Shown: positions 1-9,709, numbered from the stretch's first letter. The stretch is 64,000 nt of DNA from Bacteroidota bacterium (GCA_004293915.1 RDZG01000081.1:1-64000), one strand, 5' to 3'. Program-made: numbers and translations. The notes: generated by a model not told the origin, from the sequence alone.

Positions 1-229
1 CAGTGCAGCCCAATTGGGATTTGCAAAATCAGCATTAGGCTTGTTTAATTCGCCAAGCATATTGCTCGAATGGCAAGCCACCGAACAATTCAAAATTGGT
101 TATGCCTTTGATTATAACACAGGTGTACAGAATTTTTCTGGCTTCAGTAATGTAATGAGCCATGAAATCATGTTGCGTTACGAGATGGGATTCAATAAAG
201 CCAAAGTTTTGACGCCTAGGTATTTTTAA
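1..229 (+). CDS. PorP/SprF family type IX secretion membrane protein, C-terminal part
   Basis: The reading frame is open from the window edge, so only about the last 75 residues are present. The tail has alternating hydrophobic strands and ends in MLRYEMGFNKAKVLTPRYF. A terminal phenylalanine after a strand rich in aromatic residues is typical of Bacteroidota outer-membrane barrels, and the VLTPRYF-type ending is typical of PorP/SprF proteins. Family members act in the outer membrane as partners of the type IX secretion and gliding machinery. The next gene is a PorE-like OmpA protein, the usual neighbour of porP/sprF genes. The ATG/TTG-type start seen at 14 is internal, not the real start. 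Confidence 0.75.
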   Translation, partial: SAAQLGFAKSALGLFNSPSILLEWQATEQFKIGYAFDYNTGVQNFSGFSNVMSHEIMLRYEMGFNKAKVLTPRYF

Positions 230-264
230 AAATCATATAGCATAAAAATAAAAAAATTTATACA

Positions 265-3200
265 ATGAAAACAGTTCGCATATCTCTATTTAACTTATTT
301 TTTCTTTTTTTAACTGTAAATATATTTGCTCAAAAGGTAAATATGAGCCGTAAATTAGCTGATAATGAATATACAAAATTACATTTTGCTGATGCAGCAG
401 AATTGTACGAAGAATCACTCATAAAAGACAGCCTCAATACCGAATCTATGAAAAGATTAGGAGATTGTTATAGCAAAATAAGAGAATCTGCTAAAGCAGA
501 AAGAGTTTATAAAAAACTTTTTAGTTTAGGTTATCAAGACACAGAAGCATCTTTGGCTTATGCCGAAGTTTTGGCTCGTAATGGAAAATATGATGATGCA
601 AAATATTGGTATGCAAAATACGATGAAATGTTGCCTGGAGATAATAGAGGAAAAATTTTTGCATCTAAGTATGAAAATTTAACAAAATTTTATAGCGATT
701 CGGCTCGTTATACAATATATTTTGTAAACTTTAATACTGAACAAGCCGATTTTTCGCCTATTCCGTATGATTCTGGTTTGGTTTTTGCCTCTGCACGTGT
801 GCAGGGAACAGGTGTTCGCAGGGTATATGGTTGGAACAATACTTCGTATCTCGATATGTATTACGTTGATACCAATAGAGTTAAAAAAAATGTATTCTAT
901 ACCCCAATTGTAAAAGATGATGATGACACAACTACCTATACAAGCTTCAAAGAAAAAAACCCTTTGATGCCTGACGAAACTCGCAGAACTAGTAATGATA
1001 CCAAAACATTAGGTTTTAATGGACATTATTATAAAAAACAAAATATAAAAGGAGATACAAGCATAGTTTTTGCATCTAAATTTAGCAGTAAACTCAATAC
1101 AAAATACCACGATGGTCCTTGTGCATTTGACGGAGATTCAATCATATATTTTACAAGAAACAATTACAACAAACTAAAATCTGGAAAAAGTAAAGAAAAA
1201 GTAAATAAACTTAAATTGTATTTTTCTAAAAAAGTAAATGGAAGTTGGACAACTGCAAAAGAAATGCCATTTAATAGTAACGAATATTCTGTTGGTCATC
1301 CTGCATTAAGCAATGATAAAAAAACCATTTATTTTGCTTCTGATATGCCTGGCACAAAAGGAGGAACAGATATTTTTAAATCTACTAAAAACGAAAAGGG
1401 AGAATGGAGTACACCCGAAAATATAGGCGATGAAATAAATACTGCTGGTAACGAAATGTTCCCTTTTGTTGATGTAAATGATAACTTATATTTTGCTTCA
1501 AACGGAATGGCAGGTTTAGGCGGTTTGGATATTTTTAAAACAAAGCTTTCGGGAGGTACACCCAAAAATTTGGGATATCCAATAAATTCCAAAAAAGATG
1601 ATTTTGGTTTAATTGCGAGTGCAAATATGAAACAAGGCTATTTTAGTTCGAACCGCAAACGTGGTGGACCTGATGATGATATTTATATGTTTGATTTTAA
1701 ACCAGGTATAAAACTCGAAGGCATAATAGTTTATGTGAAAGACGAATCGCCAATTGATAAAGCACAAATAAGACTTGACGAAAAAGGTGGTAATGTTGTT
1801 CCAGAAAAAGAAAATGATTTTGATGGTAAATTTATTTTTGATGGATTAGAACCTGATAAAAAATATTATATCCCAATACGGAGAGAAGGTTTTGCCGATC
1901 AATTAGCCGAAATCAATACATTTGGTGTTAAATCAGGCGAAACAATACAAGTAAAAATTTATATGGACAAAGCCATTACTTTAGCACTTGAAGGAACTCT
2001 AACGGATAGGGAAGTAGACCCAACGGCTTATGAGCCAATTACTTTAGTAAATAAAACAACAGGCGAAACCATCAAATCAAAAACAGACGAAAATGGACGT
2101 TTTTATTTTCCATTAAACCCAGAAAACGACTATGAAGTTTTTGGCACAAAAGGTGAAATCAAATCAAATATTGAAGCTCGTTCTACCAAAGGTTTAACTG
2201 AATCGAAAGTGATAACAGCTTTTTTAAATATCCAACCGCCAAACGAATGTGATATGAATAAACGCAAATATTTTATTGAAAACACGTATTATGATTTGGA
2301 TAAAGCTGATGTTAGAGCAGATGCAAAACCTGTTCTAGATAAATTAATAAGTTTATTGAAAGCCGAATCTGATTTAACCGTTGAGTTTGCATCACATACC
2401 GATTCGAGAGCTTCGGGTTCTTATAATCAACGTTTGGCTTTGAGAAGAAGTAATGCAGTGATGAAATATCTATTGGCAGAAGGTATTACAATGAATCGCA
2501 TGTCGATTAGTGTGGCAAAAGATCCTATGCAAGGTTGTATGAATAGCAGTTATTGCGATGAAGCTAAACAACAAAGCGGCAGAAGAACCTCGTATTGCAT
2601 AATCAAAAACGGAATCTGTACCGAAAAAATCAGATGTAAAGATGGAGCAATTGCCCTTACTGGAAAAGCATTTAGCTCGGAAACAAAATTACCAATGTCT
2701 GGCGTAAAAGTGGTGTTGAAAGATAAAACCGATGGAAGTGTTTTAGCATCTACAACAACAGCCGACAATGGTATGTATGCATTTGATGTAAAACCAAATA
2801 AAGAATATGTTGTAGAAGCCACAAAAGATAGTTGTGCAGATAATATTCAGTTTGTAATTACTAAAAATATAAAAGCAAAAACAATCAATATCGATAGTCC
2901 ATTGTTGTGCGAAGGTGATAAAATTAGATTAGAAAAAATATTCTTCGATCTTGGTAAATATAACATCAGACCTGATGCAGGAAAAGAATTAGATAAAGTG
3001 ATTCGCACAATGAATAAATATCCGAAATTGAGAATCAAATTAGGTTCGCACACAGATAGTCGAGGAAGCGAAGAATCAAATAGAACATTATCTTCAAACC
3101 GTGCAAAATCTTCGGCTGAATATATTATCAAAAAAGGTAAATTTGATCCAAGTCGTATCGAGTTTGAAGGCTATGGCGAGTCTAGACCAGTAAACCGTTG

Positions 3201-3279
3201 TGTCGATGGTGTAAAATGCTCAAATGACGAATATCAATTGAATAGAAGAACAGAAATGGAAATTCTATCGGTTCATTAA
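265..3279 (+). CDS. OmpA-family protein with TPR, PD40 and two OmpA domains (PorE-like)
   Basis: A 1004-residue exported protein. Residues 1-22 form a signal peptide ending in FAQ. Residues 30-130 look like TPR helices. Residues 150-510 hold WD40-like PD40 blades with repeats such as YFASDMPGTKGGTDIFKS and YFASNGMAGLGGLDIFKT. Carboxypeptidase-regulatory-like beta domains follow at about 530-700 and 815-880. There are two OmpA-like peptidoglycan-binding domains, near 710-800 and 890-1004, each with an SHTDSR motif. The family anchors the T9SS outer-membrane ring or gliding complex to peptidoglycan. It lies 35 bp after the PorP-like gene and is probably co-transcribed with it. Having two OmpA domains in one chain is less common than one. 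Family assignment is secure; the exact role is inferred. Confidence 0.85.
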   Translation: MKTVRISLFNLFFLFLTVNIFAQKVNMSRKLADNEYTKLHFADAAELYEESLIKDSLNTESMKRLGDCYSKIRESAKAERVYKKLFSLGYQDTEASLAYAEVLARNGKYDDAKYWYAKYDEMLPGDNRGKIFASKYENLTKFYSDSARYTIYFVNFNTEQADFSPIPYDSGLVFASARVQGTGVRRVYGWNNTSYLDMYYVDTNRVKKNVFYTPIVKDDDDTTTYTSFKEKNPLMPDETRRTSNDTKTLGFNGHYYKKQNIKGDTSIVFASKFSSKLNTKYHDGPCAFDGDSIIYFTRNNYNKLKSGKSKEKVNKLKLYFSKKVNGSWTTAKEMPFNSNEYSVGHPALSNDKKTIYFASDMPGTKGGTDIFKSTKNEKGEWSTPENIGDEINTAGNEMFPFVDVNDNLYFASNGMAGLGGLDIFKTKLSGGTPKNLGYPINSKKDDFGLIASANMKQGYFSSNRKRGGPDDDIYMFDFKPGIKLEGIIVYVKDESPIDKAQIRLDEKGGNVVPEKENDFDGKFIFDGLEPDKKYYIPIRREGFADQLAEINTFGVKSGETIQVKIYMDKAITLALEGTLTDREVDPTAYEPITLVNKTTGETIKSKTDENGRFYFPLNPENDYEVFGTKGEIKSNIEARSTKGLTESKVITAFLNIQPPNECDMNKRKYFIENTYYDLDKADVRADAKPVLDKLISLLKAESDLTVEFASHTDSRASGSYNQRLALRRSNAVMKYLLAEGITMNRMSISVAKDPMQGCMNSSYCDEAKQQSGRRTSYCIIKNGICTEKIRCKDGAIALTGKAFSSETKLPMSGVKVVLKDKTDGSVLASTTTADNGMYAFDVKPNKEYVVEATKDSCADNIQFVITKNIKAKTINIDSPLLCEGDKIRLEKIFFDLGKYNIRPDAGKELDKVIRTMNKYPKLRIKLGSHTDSRGSEESNRTLSSNRAKSSAEYIIKKGKFDPSRIEFEGYGESRPVNRCVDGVKCSNDEYQLNRRTEMEILSVH

Positions 3280-3366
3280 TATTTTCAAAAATCAATATTT
3301 GAGAATGTTATAAAATCGATTTAGAATTGTTTTCAATTTTCAAAAATTTAGTCAAAATATAGATAT

Positions 3367-4059
3367 ATGATTGATTCAATTATTCCATTAGTTTCTCTTA
3401 TTGCATTAGAGGTAATTCTTGGTATAGATAATATTATTTTTATTTCCATTTTAGCTGACAAACTACCTGATAATCAAAAAGATAAACTAAGATTTTGGGG
3501 TATTGGTTTGGCAATGATAATGAGGCTTATTTTATTAGCTTTTATATCTTGGATTTTACAATTAGATAAAACTTTATTCAGCCTATTTCAAATTGATTTT
3601 TCTGGCAAAGGACTTATTTTGATTATTGGTGGACTGTTTCTTATTTATAAAAGCACAAAAGAAATATATCATAAATCTGAAATGGCTTCTGATGAAAATC
3701 CAAAAGCTCCAACAATTATAAGTTTTAATCGGCTACTTTTAGAAGTAATTATTTTAGATTTGGTTTTTTCAATCGATTCAATTATTACTGCAGTTGGTAT
3801 GGTTAAAAAACTTTGGGTAATGTATGCTGCAGTAATTATTACTGTTGTAATTATGATATTTGCATCTAAACCAATTAGTATGTTTATTAGAAATCACCCA
3901 TCTTTTAAAATTTTAGCTTTGTGTTTTTTAATGATGATTGGTGTAACGCTAATTGCCGAAGGTTTTCATTTTAACATTCCCAAAGGATATATCTATTTTT
4001 CTATGGCATTTGCATTTTTGGTAGATGTAATTCAATTAAAAACAACAAAACAAAGTTGA
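3367..4059 (+). CDS. TerC family integral membrane protein
   Basis: A 230-residue protein with about seven membrane segments. It shows two internally repeated acidic motifs typical of TerC: EVILGIDNIIFISI near the N-terminus and DLVFSIDSIITAVGM near residue 140. TerC-family proteins sit in the inner membrane and are linked to tellurite resistance and to manganese export and protein metalation. The gene stands alone, about 90 bp after the OmpA gene. It is far from the TerD/TerB cluster at 26-28 kb, so a joint function with that cluster is possible but not shown by position. Confidence 0.88.
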   Translation: MIDSIIPLVSLIALEVILGIDNIIFISILADKLPDNQKDKLRFWGIGLAMIMRLILLAFISWILQLDKTLFSLFQIDFSGKGLILIIGGLFLIYKSTKEIYHKSEMASDENPKAPTIISFNRLLLEVIILDLVFSIDSIITAVGMVKKLWVMYAAVIITVVIMIFASKPISMFIRNHPSFKILALCFLMMIGVTLIAEGFHFNIPKGYIYFSMAFAFLVDVIQLKTTKQS

Positions 4060-4153
4060 AGTTTCTTGTTTAATTAGTATTTTGCTAATAAAACAGCACA
4101 AACTCCACCTTTGCAACTATCCAGAATTACAATGTTTTTAGATATGTATTTTT

Positions 4154-4507
4154 CTAATTGTTGATTTTCGTATACCTATCGTTTGAAATTAATTTTTCCT
4201 TTAAAAAATTATATATTGACAAATAGACTTTATGTTTAAAAAAATAATTTACAAGTTCTAGTGCTATAAAACCAATAAGTACAGAAAGGGTAAATTGTAG
4301 CCATTCGGGGGTAGTATTTACAATTATTTTTTTTCTTTTTACAAGTCCAAACAAATTATTGATACCTTTTTTTTCATATACAGTTTTAGTAAACCAAGAG
4401 CTAGTCCACATGCCAACTAAAAAACCAATAAATCTGCCTAATGCTTCATTGATTATAAATTCCGAAATTTTCTCTTTCGTAAAAATGGAAGAAATTACTG
4501 CTTTCAT
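4154..4507 (-). CDS. small membrane protein of unknown function
   Basis: A 117-residue protein that I do not recognise. It has an amphipathic N-terminus, a hydrophobic segment at about residues 25-40 (RFIGFLVGMWTSSW) and a second one at about 70-90 (FTLSVLIGFIALELVNYFF), followed by a lysine-rich tail. It lies 16 bp downstream of the secreted protein at 4524-5798 on the same strand, so the two may be co-transcribed. The start ATG at 4507 gives a compact protein beginning MKAVISS. No catalytic motif is visible. Confidence 0.55.
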   Translation of the reverse strand: MKAVISSIFTKEKISEFIINEALGRFIGFLVGMWTSSWFTKTVYEKKGINNLFGLVKRKKIIVNTTPEWLQFTLSVLIGFIALELVNYFFKHKVYLSIYNFLKEKLISNDRYTKINN

Positions 4508-4523
4508 AATTATTGGTTATCGC

Positions 4524-5798
4524 TTAAGTTTTTTGTTTCTTTTTCTTGGCTGCTGGAAAAAGTATGTTATTTAAAATTAATCGATAACCAGGCGAGTTTG
4601 GATGCAAATTCAAATCGGTTGGTTCTTCGCCTACAGAATGTTGGTAATCTTCTGGGTCGTGTCCTCCATAAAATGTCCAAAAACCTTTTCCAAAATTACC
4701 ATGAATATAGCGAACTTCGTTCATCGATTTGGTTTCTGCCATAGAAATCACATCAGATTTTACAAGCGATTTGCGAAATGCTGTAGTTTGTCCCATAAAA
4801 CCTTTTATTAAATTTTCGTGACTTTGGGTAAGCATTGTTGGCACAGGATCCCATTTTGCCGAAAACTGAAAAAGTTGAAAATAATCGTTTTTTTCTTCCA
4901 AAGTTAAAGGTTGATTGTTTGGACGGCTGTCGATATTAGAATACTCATAAGCCAATGGATTGGGTTCGAGCTGAAAGTTTTTGAATGCTAATGTGTTTTC
5001 AAAACTTAATTTTCGGTTTGCATTTGGGTCTGCTGCATCGCCATCGTACATATATTCGCAAATGTCTGTACCATCTGCTGACATGGCAATATCATAGGTA
5101 TCAGTGGCAGCACACATGGCAAACAAAAATCCTCCGCCAGCCATAAAATCCCTAATTTTTTTAACCACACCCAATTTGAGTTGCGAGACTTTATTAAATC
5201 CAAATTTTTGAGCCACAGCAGTAGCCTCTTTTACTTCGTTTTGATACCAAGGTTGATGATGATACGAAGCATAAAATTTTCCATATTGACCTGTAAAATC
5301 TTCGTGATGCAAATGCAACCAATCGAATTTTGGAAGTTCGCCAGTAATAATTTCATCATCAAAAATCACAGTATATGGAATCTCGGCATACGTTAGAACC
5401 ATGGTAACGGCATCGTCCCAAGGTTGTTTGGTTTTTGGCGAATACACAGCAATTTTTGGTACTTTTTCGAGTTTCATTGCATCCATATTGGCATCTGGAG
5501 CTGCAATTTCGGCAAGTATATTATTTGATACTGCATCAGAGATTACTTCGTATCTTATGCCTCTTATAATCAATTCATTTTCAAAGGCTTGTGCATACTT
5601 AAACATAAAACTTCCGCCTCTATAATTCAATAACCAATAGGCTTCTACATCTTTTTGTAACACCCAATAAGTAAATCCATACGATTTCAAGTGATTGGTT
5701 TGTTCGCTATCCATTGGCAAAAGCAAATACGAGCCTAAACTTTGATAAATAGCAACAATAAAAATGATGGAACTATATTTTATTTTTCTAAAAAGCAT
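4524..5798 (-). CDS. conserved secreted Bacteroidota protein (database name often asparagine synthetase B)
   Basis: A 424-residue protein with an N-terminal signal peptide or anchor. It contains highly conserved stretches such as SYLLLPMDSEQTNHLKSYG, WLLNYRGGSF, FDWLHLHHEDFTGQYG and GGGFLFAMCAATD. As far as I recall, closely related Bacteroidota proteins are labelled asparagine synthetase B. No glutaminase Cys2 N-terminus and no PP-loop synthetase domain is visible, so that name looks wrong. The GGGFLFAMC motif with a cysteine in a glycine-rich turn resembles class I amidotransferase-like or ThuA-like folds. This is inference. The protein is probably periplasmic and its substrate is unknown. 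Confidence 0.7.
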   Translation of the reverse strand: MLFRKIKYSSIIFIVAIYQSLGSYLLLPMDSEQTNHLKSYGFTYWVLQKDVEAYWLLNYRGGSFMFKYAQAFENELIIRGIRYEVISDAVSNNILAEIAAPDANMDAMKLEKVPKIAVYSPKTKQPWDDAVTMVLTYAEIPYTVIFDDEIITGELPKFDWLHLHHEDFTGQYGKFYASYHHQPWYQNEVKEATAVAQKFGFNKVSQLKLGVVKKIRDFMAGGGFLFAMCAATDTYDIAMSADGTDICEYMYDGDAADPNANRKLSFENTLAFKNFQLEPNPLAYEYSNIDSRPNNQPLTLEEKNDYFQLFQFSAKWDPVPTMLTQSHENLIKGFMGQTTAFRKSLVKSDVISMAETKSMNEVRYIHGNFGKGFWTFYGGHDPEDYQHSVGEEPTDLNLHPNSPGYRLILNNILFPAAKKKKQKT

Positions 5799-5819
5799 GA
5801 TAATTGAATCTTACAGATT

Positions 5820-7487
5820 CTAATTTGAATGATGTGGTAAAGTTACAACAAATTCGGTTCCAACGCCAAGTTTTGAATTCAATTCGATTTTACCACTCAA
5901 TTTTTCTACCGCTGATTTAACAATATACAAGCCCAAACCAGTTCCAGAAGATTCTTTGGTAGCCCTAAAAAACATATCAAAAAGTTTGGGTTGATGTATT
6001 TCTTCAATTCCAGAGCCATTGTCCTCAAAACTGAGTTTTAAATCTTGTTTGGTATTTTCAATATCTACTTTTATAAACGGAATATTGTCTTTTATTCGGT
6101 GGTATTTTATAGCATTACCAATTAAATTATTGACAATCATATTGATACGAACCAAATCAGTAGCAATATATTCTTCTCCAATGCATTCAACTTTGAATTT
6201 TATCATATCGCCATTTTTCAAAAATCGAAGCTCATTTATAGTGCCTTGAATGAGATTTTTTATATTTATTTTTTCGATGCGTAGTTCAGCTTTCGTTACG
6301 CGTGTATGATCAATCAAATCGTCTGTAACTTTTATAACCTTATGCACACTTTGTTCCATCAATTCGATATAAGGCTTTGATGCTTCTTCAAGCCCTAGGT
6401 CTTTCACTAATGTTATTAAAGCCAATATTGCTCCAAGTGGCGAACGCAAATCGTGCGAAGCTTTATATACAAACGAATCTAATTCTTCGTTTACTTTTTT
6501 AAGCTCATCAAAGGCATTATGCAATTTTTTTTCTTTTTCTTTTTTAGAATTTACATCGCGTGTAAGTCCCAATATTTGTATAATATTACCATTTTCATCT
6601 TTCAAAAACGGAATTTCTCTGCTCGATAGCCAAGTTGTTTTACCATTGTTTTGTAACCTAAACTCAAATTCTAAAATATTTTTTTCATTTAATAAAGCTA
6701 ATTTTTCAGGTAAATAAAAAAAGTTTTTTGCATCTTCATCAGGTACTATTCCATTAAACATATCTTGACTTGACGCCAAAATTTCTTGTTTTGAAAACTT
6801 CACAATATCATCAATACCCCTATTTACATATACATATTTTTGTAGTCTTAGATCATAAATATGAATTATAAATGGGGTTACATCGTTTATTTTCTCTATA
6901 AAAGTATTTTTTTCTATAACTAATTTTTCGTTTTTTTTGATTTGAGTAATATTTAAAATATTAATAGCTATGTTATTTATGTCCTTATTTTTTTGAACTA
7001 ATAATGGAGTATATTCAATCTCGACCCAAATTTCGTTTCCTCGAATTGGATTTTTGACTTGCCTATTAAAACTTACTGTTTTTCCTTCAAAAGCTTCGTT
7101 TGTTCTGCTTTTAAAAAGGTCGTAATCATCGATTAGCATTTTATTTGCATAAAAATCGCCAACTTTTACATCTAAATCTAATTCTTTTTTGACTGTATCC
7201 GAAAATGCTTTATTAAAAAACACAATTCGTAAATCTCTCGAAAGCACAACTTTTAAGATTTTACCATTTTCAAATAAATTTTTGAAAATGGCTTCACTTT
7301 CGGTAGGATTTATAGTTGATTCTGATTTTGAACTAAAAAACAGAACTAAACTAAAAGTCAAAAACAATATAACATTAAAAAAAAGTAACCCGTTGGTAAA
7401 AGTTGATACAAAAAAATAGGCGTAAAAGTGAACCGCTAATCCAATAAATGATAAAAAAAGCAAAGATAAAACATATCTTTTTCTCAA
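5820..7487 (-). CDS. membrane-bound PAS sensor histidine kinase
   Basis: A 555-residue hybrid-free histidine kinase. Two hydrophobic segments occupy residues 5-55. Two PAS domains follow at about 80-190 and 195-320, the second ending in a PAC-like stretch (NIIQILGLTRDV). HisKA has the phosphoacceptor in FVYKASHDLRSPLGAI. The HATPase domain has the N box NMIVNNLIGNAIKYH, the G1 box DNGSGI and GTGLGLYIVKSAVEK. The start is a TTG at 7487, five bases after the stop of the upstream phosphatase gene, so the two form an operon. No response regulator lies beside it. The kinase family is certain; the signal is unknown. Confidence 0.9.
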   Translation of the reverse strand: MRKRYVLSLLFLSFIGLAVHFYAYFFVSTFTNGLLFFNVILFLTFSLVLFFSSKSESTINPTESEAIFKNLFENGKILKVVLSRDLRIVFFNKAFSDTVKKELDLDVKVGDFYANKMLIDDYDLFKSRTNEAFEGKTVSFNRQVKNPIRGNEIWVEIEYTPLLVQKNKDINNIAINILNITQIKKNEKLVIEKNTFIEKINDVTPFIIHIYDLRLQKYVYVNRGIDDIVKFSKQEILASSQDMFNGIVPDEDAKNFFYLPEKLALLNEKNILEFEFRLQNNGKTTWLSSREIPFLKDENGNIIQILGLTRDVNSKKEKEKKLHNAFDELKKVNEELDSFVYKASHDLRSPLGAILALITLVKDLGLEEASKPYIELMEQSVHKVIKVTDDLIDHTRVTKAELRIEKINIKNLIQGTINELRFLKNGDMIKFKVECIGEEYIATDLVRINMIVNNLIGNAIKYHRIKDNIPFIKVDIENTKQDLKLSFEDNGSGIEEIHQPKLFDMFFRATKESSGTGLGLYIVKSAVEKLSGKIELNSKLGVGTEFVVTLPHHSN

Positions 7488-7492
7488 TTTTT

Positions 7493-8011
7493 TTAGTTTA
7501 AAATATACCTATCCACAGCATCGAGTAGGTTTTTGGCTTCTCGCTCAGGATAGTTTTCGTGATACTCATTATCTACCAATATTCCTTTGATTCCCAGTTT
7601 GTTAGCAGGCTCTAAATCTCGCAATCTGTCGCCAACCATCCATGAATTTGCTATATCAATATTGTATTTTGCAATTGCTTTTTCAAATAACAATGAACCT
7701 GGTTTTGTAGCCAAAGACTTTGTTATGGTGCGATGAAAAATACTGATATAAAACTCATCAATACATCTGCCTGTGCGACTTTGAATTTCGTCATGCACTT
7801 TGTTTACATCCAATTCGGTAAAAATTCCTTTATCGATTCCCGATTGATTTGTAATCACAATCAATAAATAACCTTCTGCCTTTAGCTTTTTAAGTGCCTC
7901 AGAAACACCATTTTTAACAATCAAATCATCTATTTTGTATACATAATCTACTCTATCGTTGTTCAAAACTCCATCTCTATCTAAAAAAACACACTTATTT
8001 ACTATTTTCAT
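7493..8011 (-). CDS. HAD-IIIA phosphatase, GmhB-like (D-glycero-manno-heptose-1,7-bisphosphate 7-phosphatase family)
   Basis: A 172-residue HAD hydrolase. Motif I is VFLDRDGVLN with the nucleophile and acid aspartates, motif II is VITNQSGI with an additional GIF, and motif IV is SWMVGDRLRDLEPANKLG. The DRDGVLN and NQSGI signatures place it in the GmhB/HisB-N subgroup, which removes the 7-phosphate in ADP-heptose synthesis or the phosphate from histidinol phosphate. No heptose or histidine genes are nearby, so the substrate is uncertain. The four-cysteine zinc loop typical of E. coli GmhB is not obvious. It is the first gene of a short operon with the histidine kinase. Confidence 0.82.
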   Translation of the reverse strand: MKIVNKCVFLDRDGVLNNDRVDYVYKIDDLIVKNGVSEALKKLKAEGYLLIVITNQSGIDKGIFTELDVNKVHDEIQSRTGRCIDEFYISIFHRTITKSLATKPGSLLFEKAIAKYNIDIANSWMVGDRLRDLEPANKLGIKGILVDNEYHENYPEREAKNLLDAVDRYILN

Positions 8012-8316
8012 TCTTATTTTAAATTCAATTTATAAATATAATTAGAAAATATATAGCTTACAATATTGTAGAATAATATTTTTACAAAACTGGAGGTGTA
8101 CACAGCTTATATTATGTTCAAAATACATTTTTTGTATATTTTTACATTTAAAATATGTATTTTTATAAAAAAAATATAGATTTGCAACCGCATGAAAACA
8201 AAAAATATTAGTTAAATCATATTTGAAATGACTTATTATTAATCTAAAACCCGACAATTACGTATAGTTTTAGTATAAATTTACACAAAACACCTTACTT
8301 GTCAAAATACTATAAA
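8012..8316. other. AT-rich intergenic region between divergent genes
   Basis: About 300 bases separate the divergent phosphatase and PLD-like genes. The stretch is very AT-rich. Apart from a 10-bp palindrome (ACAATATTGT) near 8060 I see no structured element, RNA gene or clear TAnnTTTG promoter. It must hold the start signals for both flanking transcription units. Confidence 0.4.
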
Positions 8317-8904
8317 ATGTCTGAAAACAATAACCTTTCTAACTTTTCTAAAGAACTTCTTGCTTACAGAACTGAAGTTATAAATATTGCAGATTCGGAA
8401 ACCGAAAATTCAAGAATATTTTTGAATCATGGTCCAGATCATGCGGCAATTGTGTGTACCGAGATTTTTAAAAGGACAAAAAAAACTGTTAATATTTACT
8501 CACGACAAATGAGTGGTATGTATTCAACAAACCCTGATTATTTATATGCTTTTAAAGAATTGTTAAAAAATGATGTAAAAGTTAATATATTGGTAGATAA
8601 TTCAGACTCTTTGGAAAGTAATAAGTCTGAATTTTTGAAAAAAATTAAAAATATTGAATTGATTGATAAAATTAAATTCAAAAAAGCTACTCCTGATTTC
8701 AGAGAAGATTTATCAAATCTATTCGTAGACAAGAAGTTACATTATTTTACTATTGCGGACAATAAAATGTTTAGGCTAGAAAAACATGATTCACCTTATG
8801 CTGCATTTATTTGTTTTAATAATGAAAATGTTTCGGCTAAAGTATTGTCTATTTATGATAAATATTTTAACCAATTAGAACGAGTAAATCCTTATGTAAA
8901 TTAA
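8317..8904 (+). CDS. unrecognised soluble protein with a PLD-like fold, first gene of a two-gene module
   Basis: 195 residues from the ATG at 8317; a TTG 18 bases upstream is a weaker start. The central part (KTVNIYSRQMSG, then FKELLKNDVKVNILVDN) and the C-terminal part (HYFTIADNKMFRLEK) follow the order of strands seen in phospholipase D-like domains, where HKD-type catalytic motifs would sit. No HxKxxxxD motif is present, so if it is PLD-like it is degenerate. It is followed after six bases by a coiled-coil membrane protein, which suggests one operon. Position between housekeeping genes and the lack of a known family suggest an accessory, possibly defence-related module. That is inference. 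Confidence 0.55.
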   Translation: MSENNNLSNFSKELLAYRTEVINIADSETENSRIFLNHGPDHAAIVCTEIFKRTKKTVNIYSRQMSGMYSTNPDYLYAFKELLKNDVKVNILVDNSDSLESNKSEFLKKIKNIELIDKIKFKKATPDFREDLSNLFVDKKLHYFTIADNKMFRLEKHDSPYAAFICFNNENVSAKVLSIYDKYFNQLERVNPYVN

Positions 8905-8910
8905 TTTTTA

Positions 8911-9696
8911 ATGCTAAGTAATTTTTCGTCAATATTTGAAATAATTGTTGGTTTTTCGTTTGCAGTTGGAATTGATGCAATTAATAAGATTATTTTTGAA
9001 CCCGTTAAGCATAGTGTATCAAATGCTTATAATGATTTAACAGAAATAGCTAATAAATGTAGATATGAAATCAATAAAACATCAAATACACTCAAAGAAA
9101 CAGGAAATCAATTAGAAAACGCCAAAAAATTTGTAGATCTAAATAACTTACAAGAAAAAAACGAGTCTGATGCCAAGAAATTATATGAAATACACAAATC
9201 TAAATTAGACGGCAATTTTTTTGAAAACATATTTTTTGTAAATGGTATATTATTTTTTGTAATCTTAATATTAATTGGTTTTGAAAACAAACATCCTTGC
9301 TTTTGTTTTCAAACAACTCTTATAATCACGATTGCAAATTATCTTTTCTATAGTATTCAGTTTTTTATTTATTATAAACAAATTAAAGTTATTGAAATTA
9401 TTAAAATTCCTTTTTTACGCTTAATTATTTCATACTCAATTTTAATAATTGCATTATCGTGTGTTTGTTTTTCTTGGGATTTTACATCGATTAGATTTGA
9501 TGTTTATACAATATCAGTTAATGAAATAATGATTTTTATGTTAATAATCTCTTCATTTTTCCCTTATTTACTGCTAATATATATATCTAATGAAACAATA
9601 AAAAAGATTAAACAAATCAAACTTGAATATATTACTAAACTACAAAATATTAATTTCATTGACATCGACATAAATCAATCGTCAATTTTAAGTTAA
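8911..9696 (+). CDS. multi-spanning membrane protein with coiled coil, partner of the PLD-like protein
   Basis: A 261-residue protein I do not recognise. Residues 5-25 are hydrophobic. Residues 35-95 are polar and helical with coiled-coil character (KTSNTLKETGNQLENAKK). Four further membrane segments lie at about 105-120, 130-150, 165-190 and 205-230, followed by a short lysine-rich cytoplasmic tail. It begins six bases after the preceding stop, so it is probably translated from the same mRNA. The layout of soluble sensor-like protein followed by a small multi-pass protein resembles effector pairs that act on the membrane in phage defence. No sequence motif proves that. Confidence 0.55.
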   Translation: MLSNFSSIFEIIVGFSFAVGIDAINKIIFEPVKHSVSNAYNDLTEIANKCRYEINKTSNTLKETGNQLENAKKFVDLNNLQEKNESDAKKLYEIHKSKLDGNFFENIFFVNGILFFVILILIGFENKHPCFCFQTTLIITIANYLFYSIQFFIYYKQIKVIEIIKIPFLRLIISYSILIIALSCVCFSWDFTSIRFDVYTISVNEIMIFMLIISSFFPYLLLIYISNETIKKIKQIKLEYITKLQNINFIDIDINQSSILS

Positions 9697-9709
9697 ATAT
9701 ATATCAAAA

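Noticed and set aside
8042-8257. 71-codon minus-strand frame in the 8-kb gap
   Set aside because: Composition is that of AT-rich noncoding DNA, with no start context and no resemblance to any protein.
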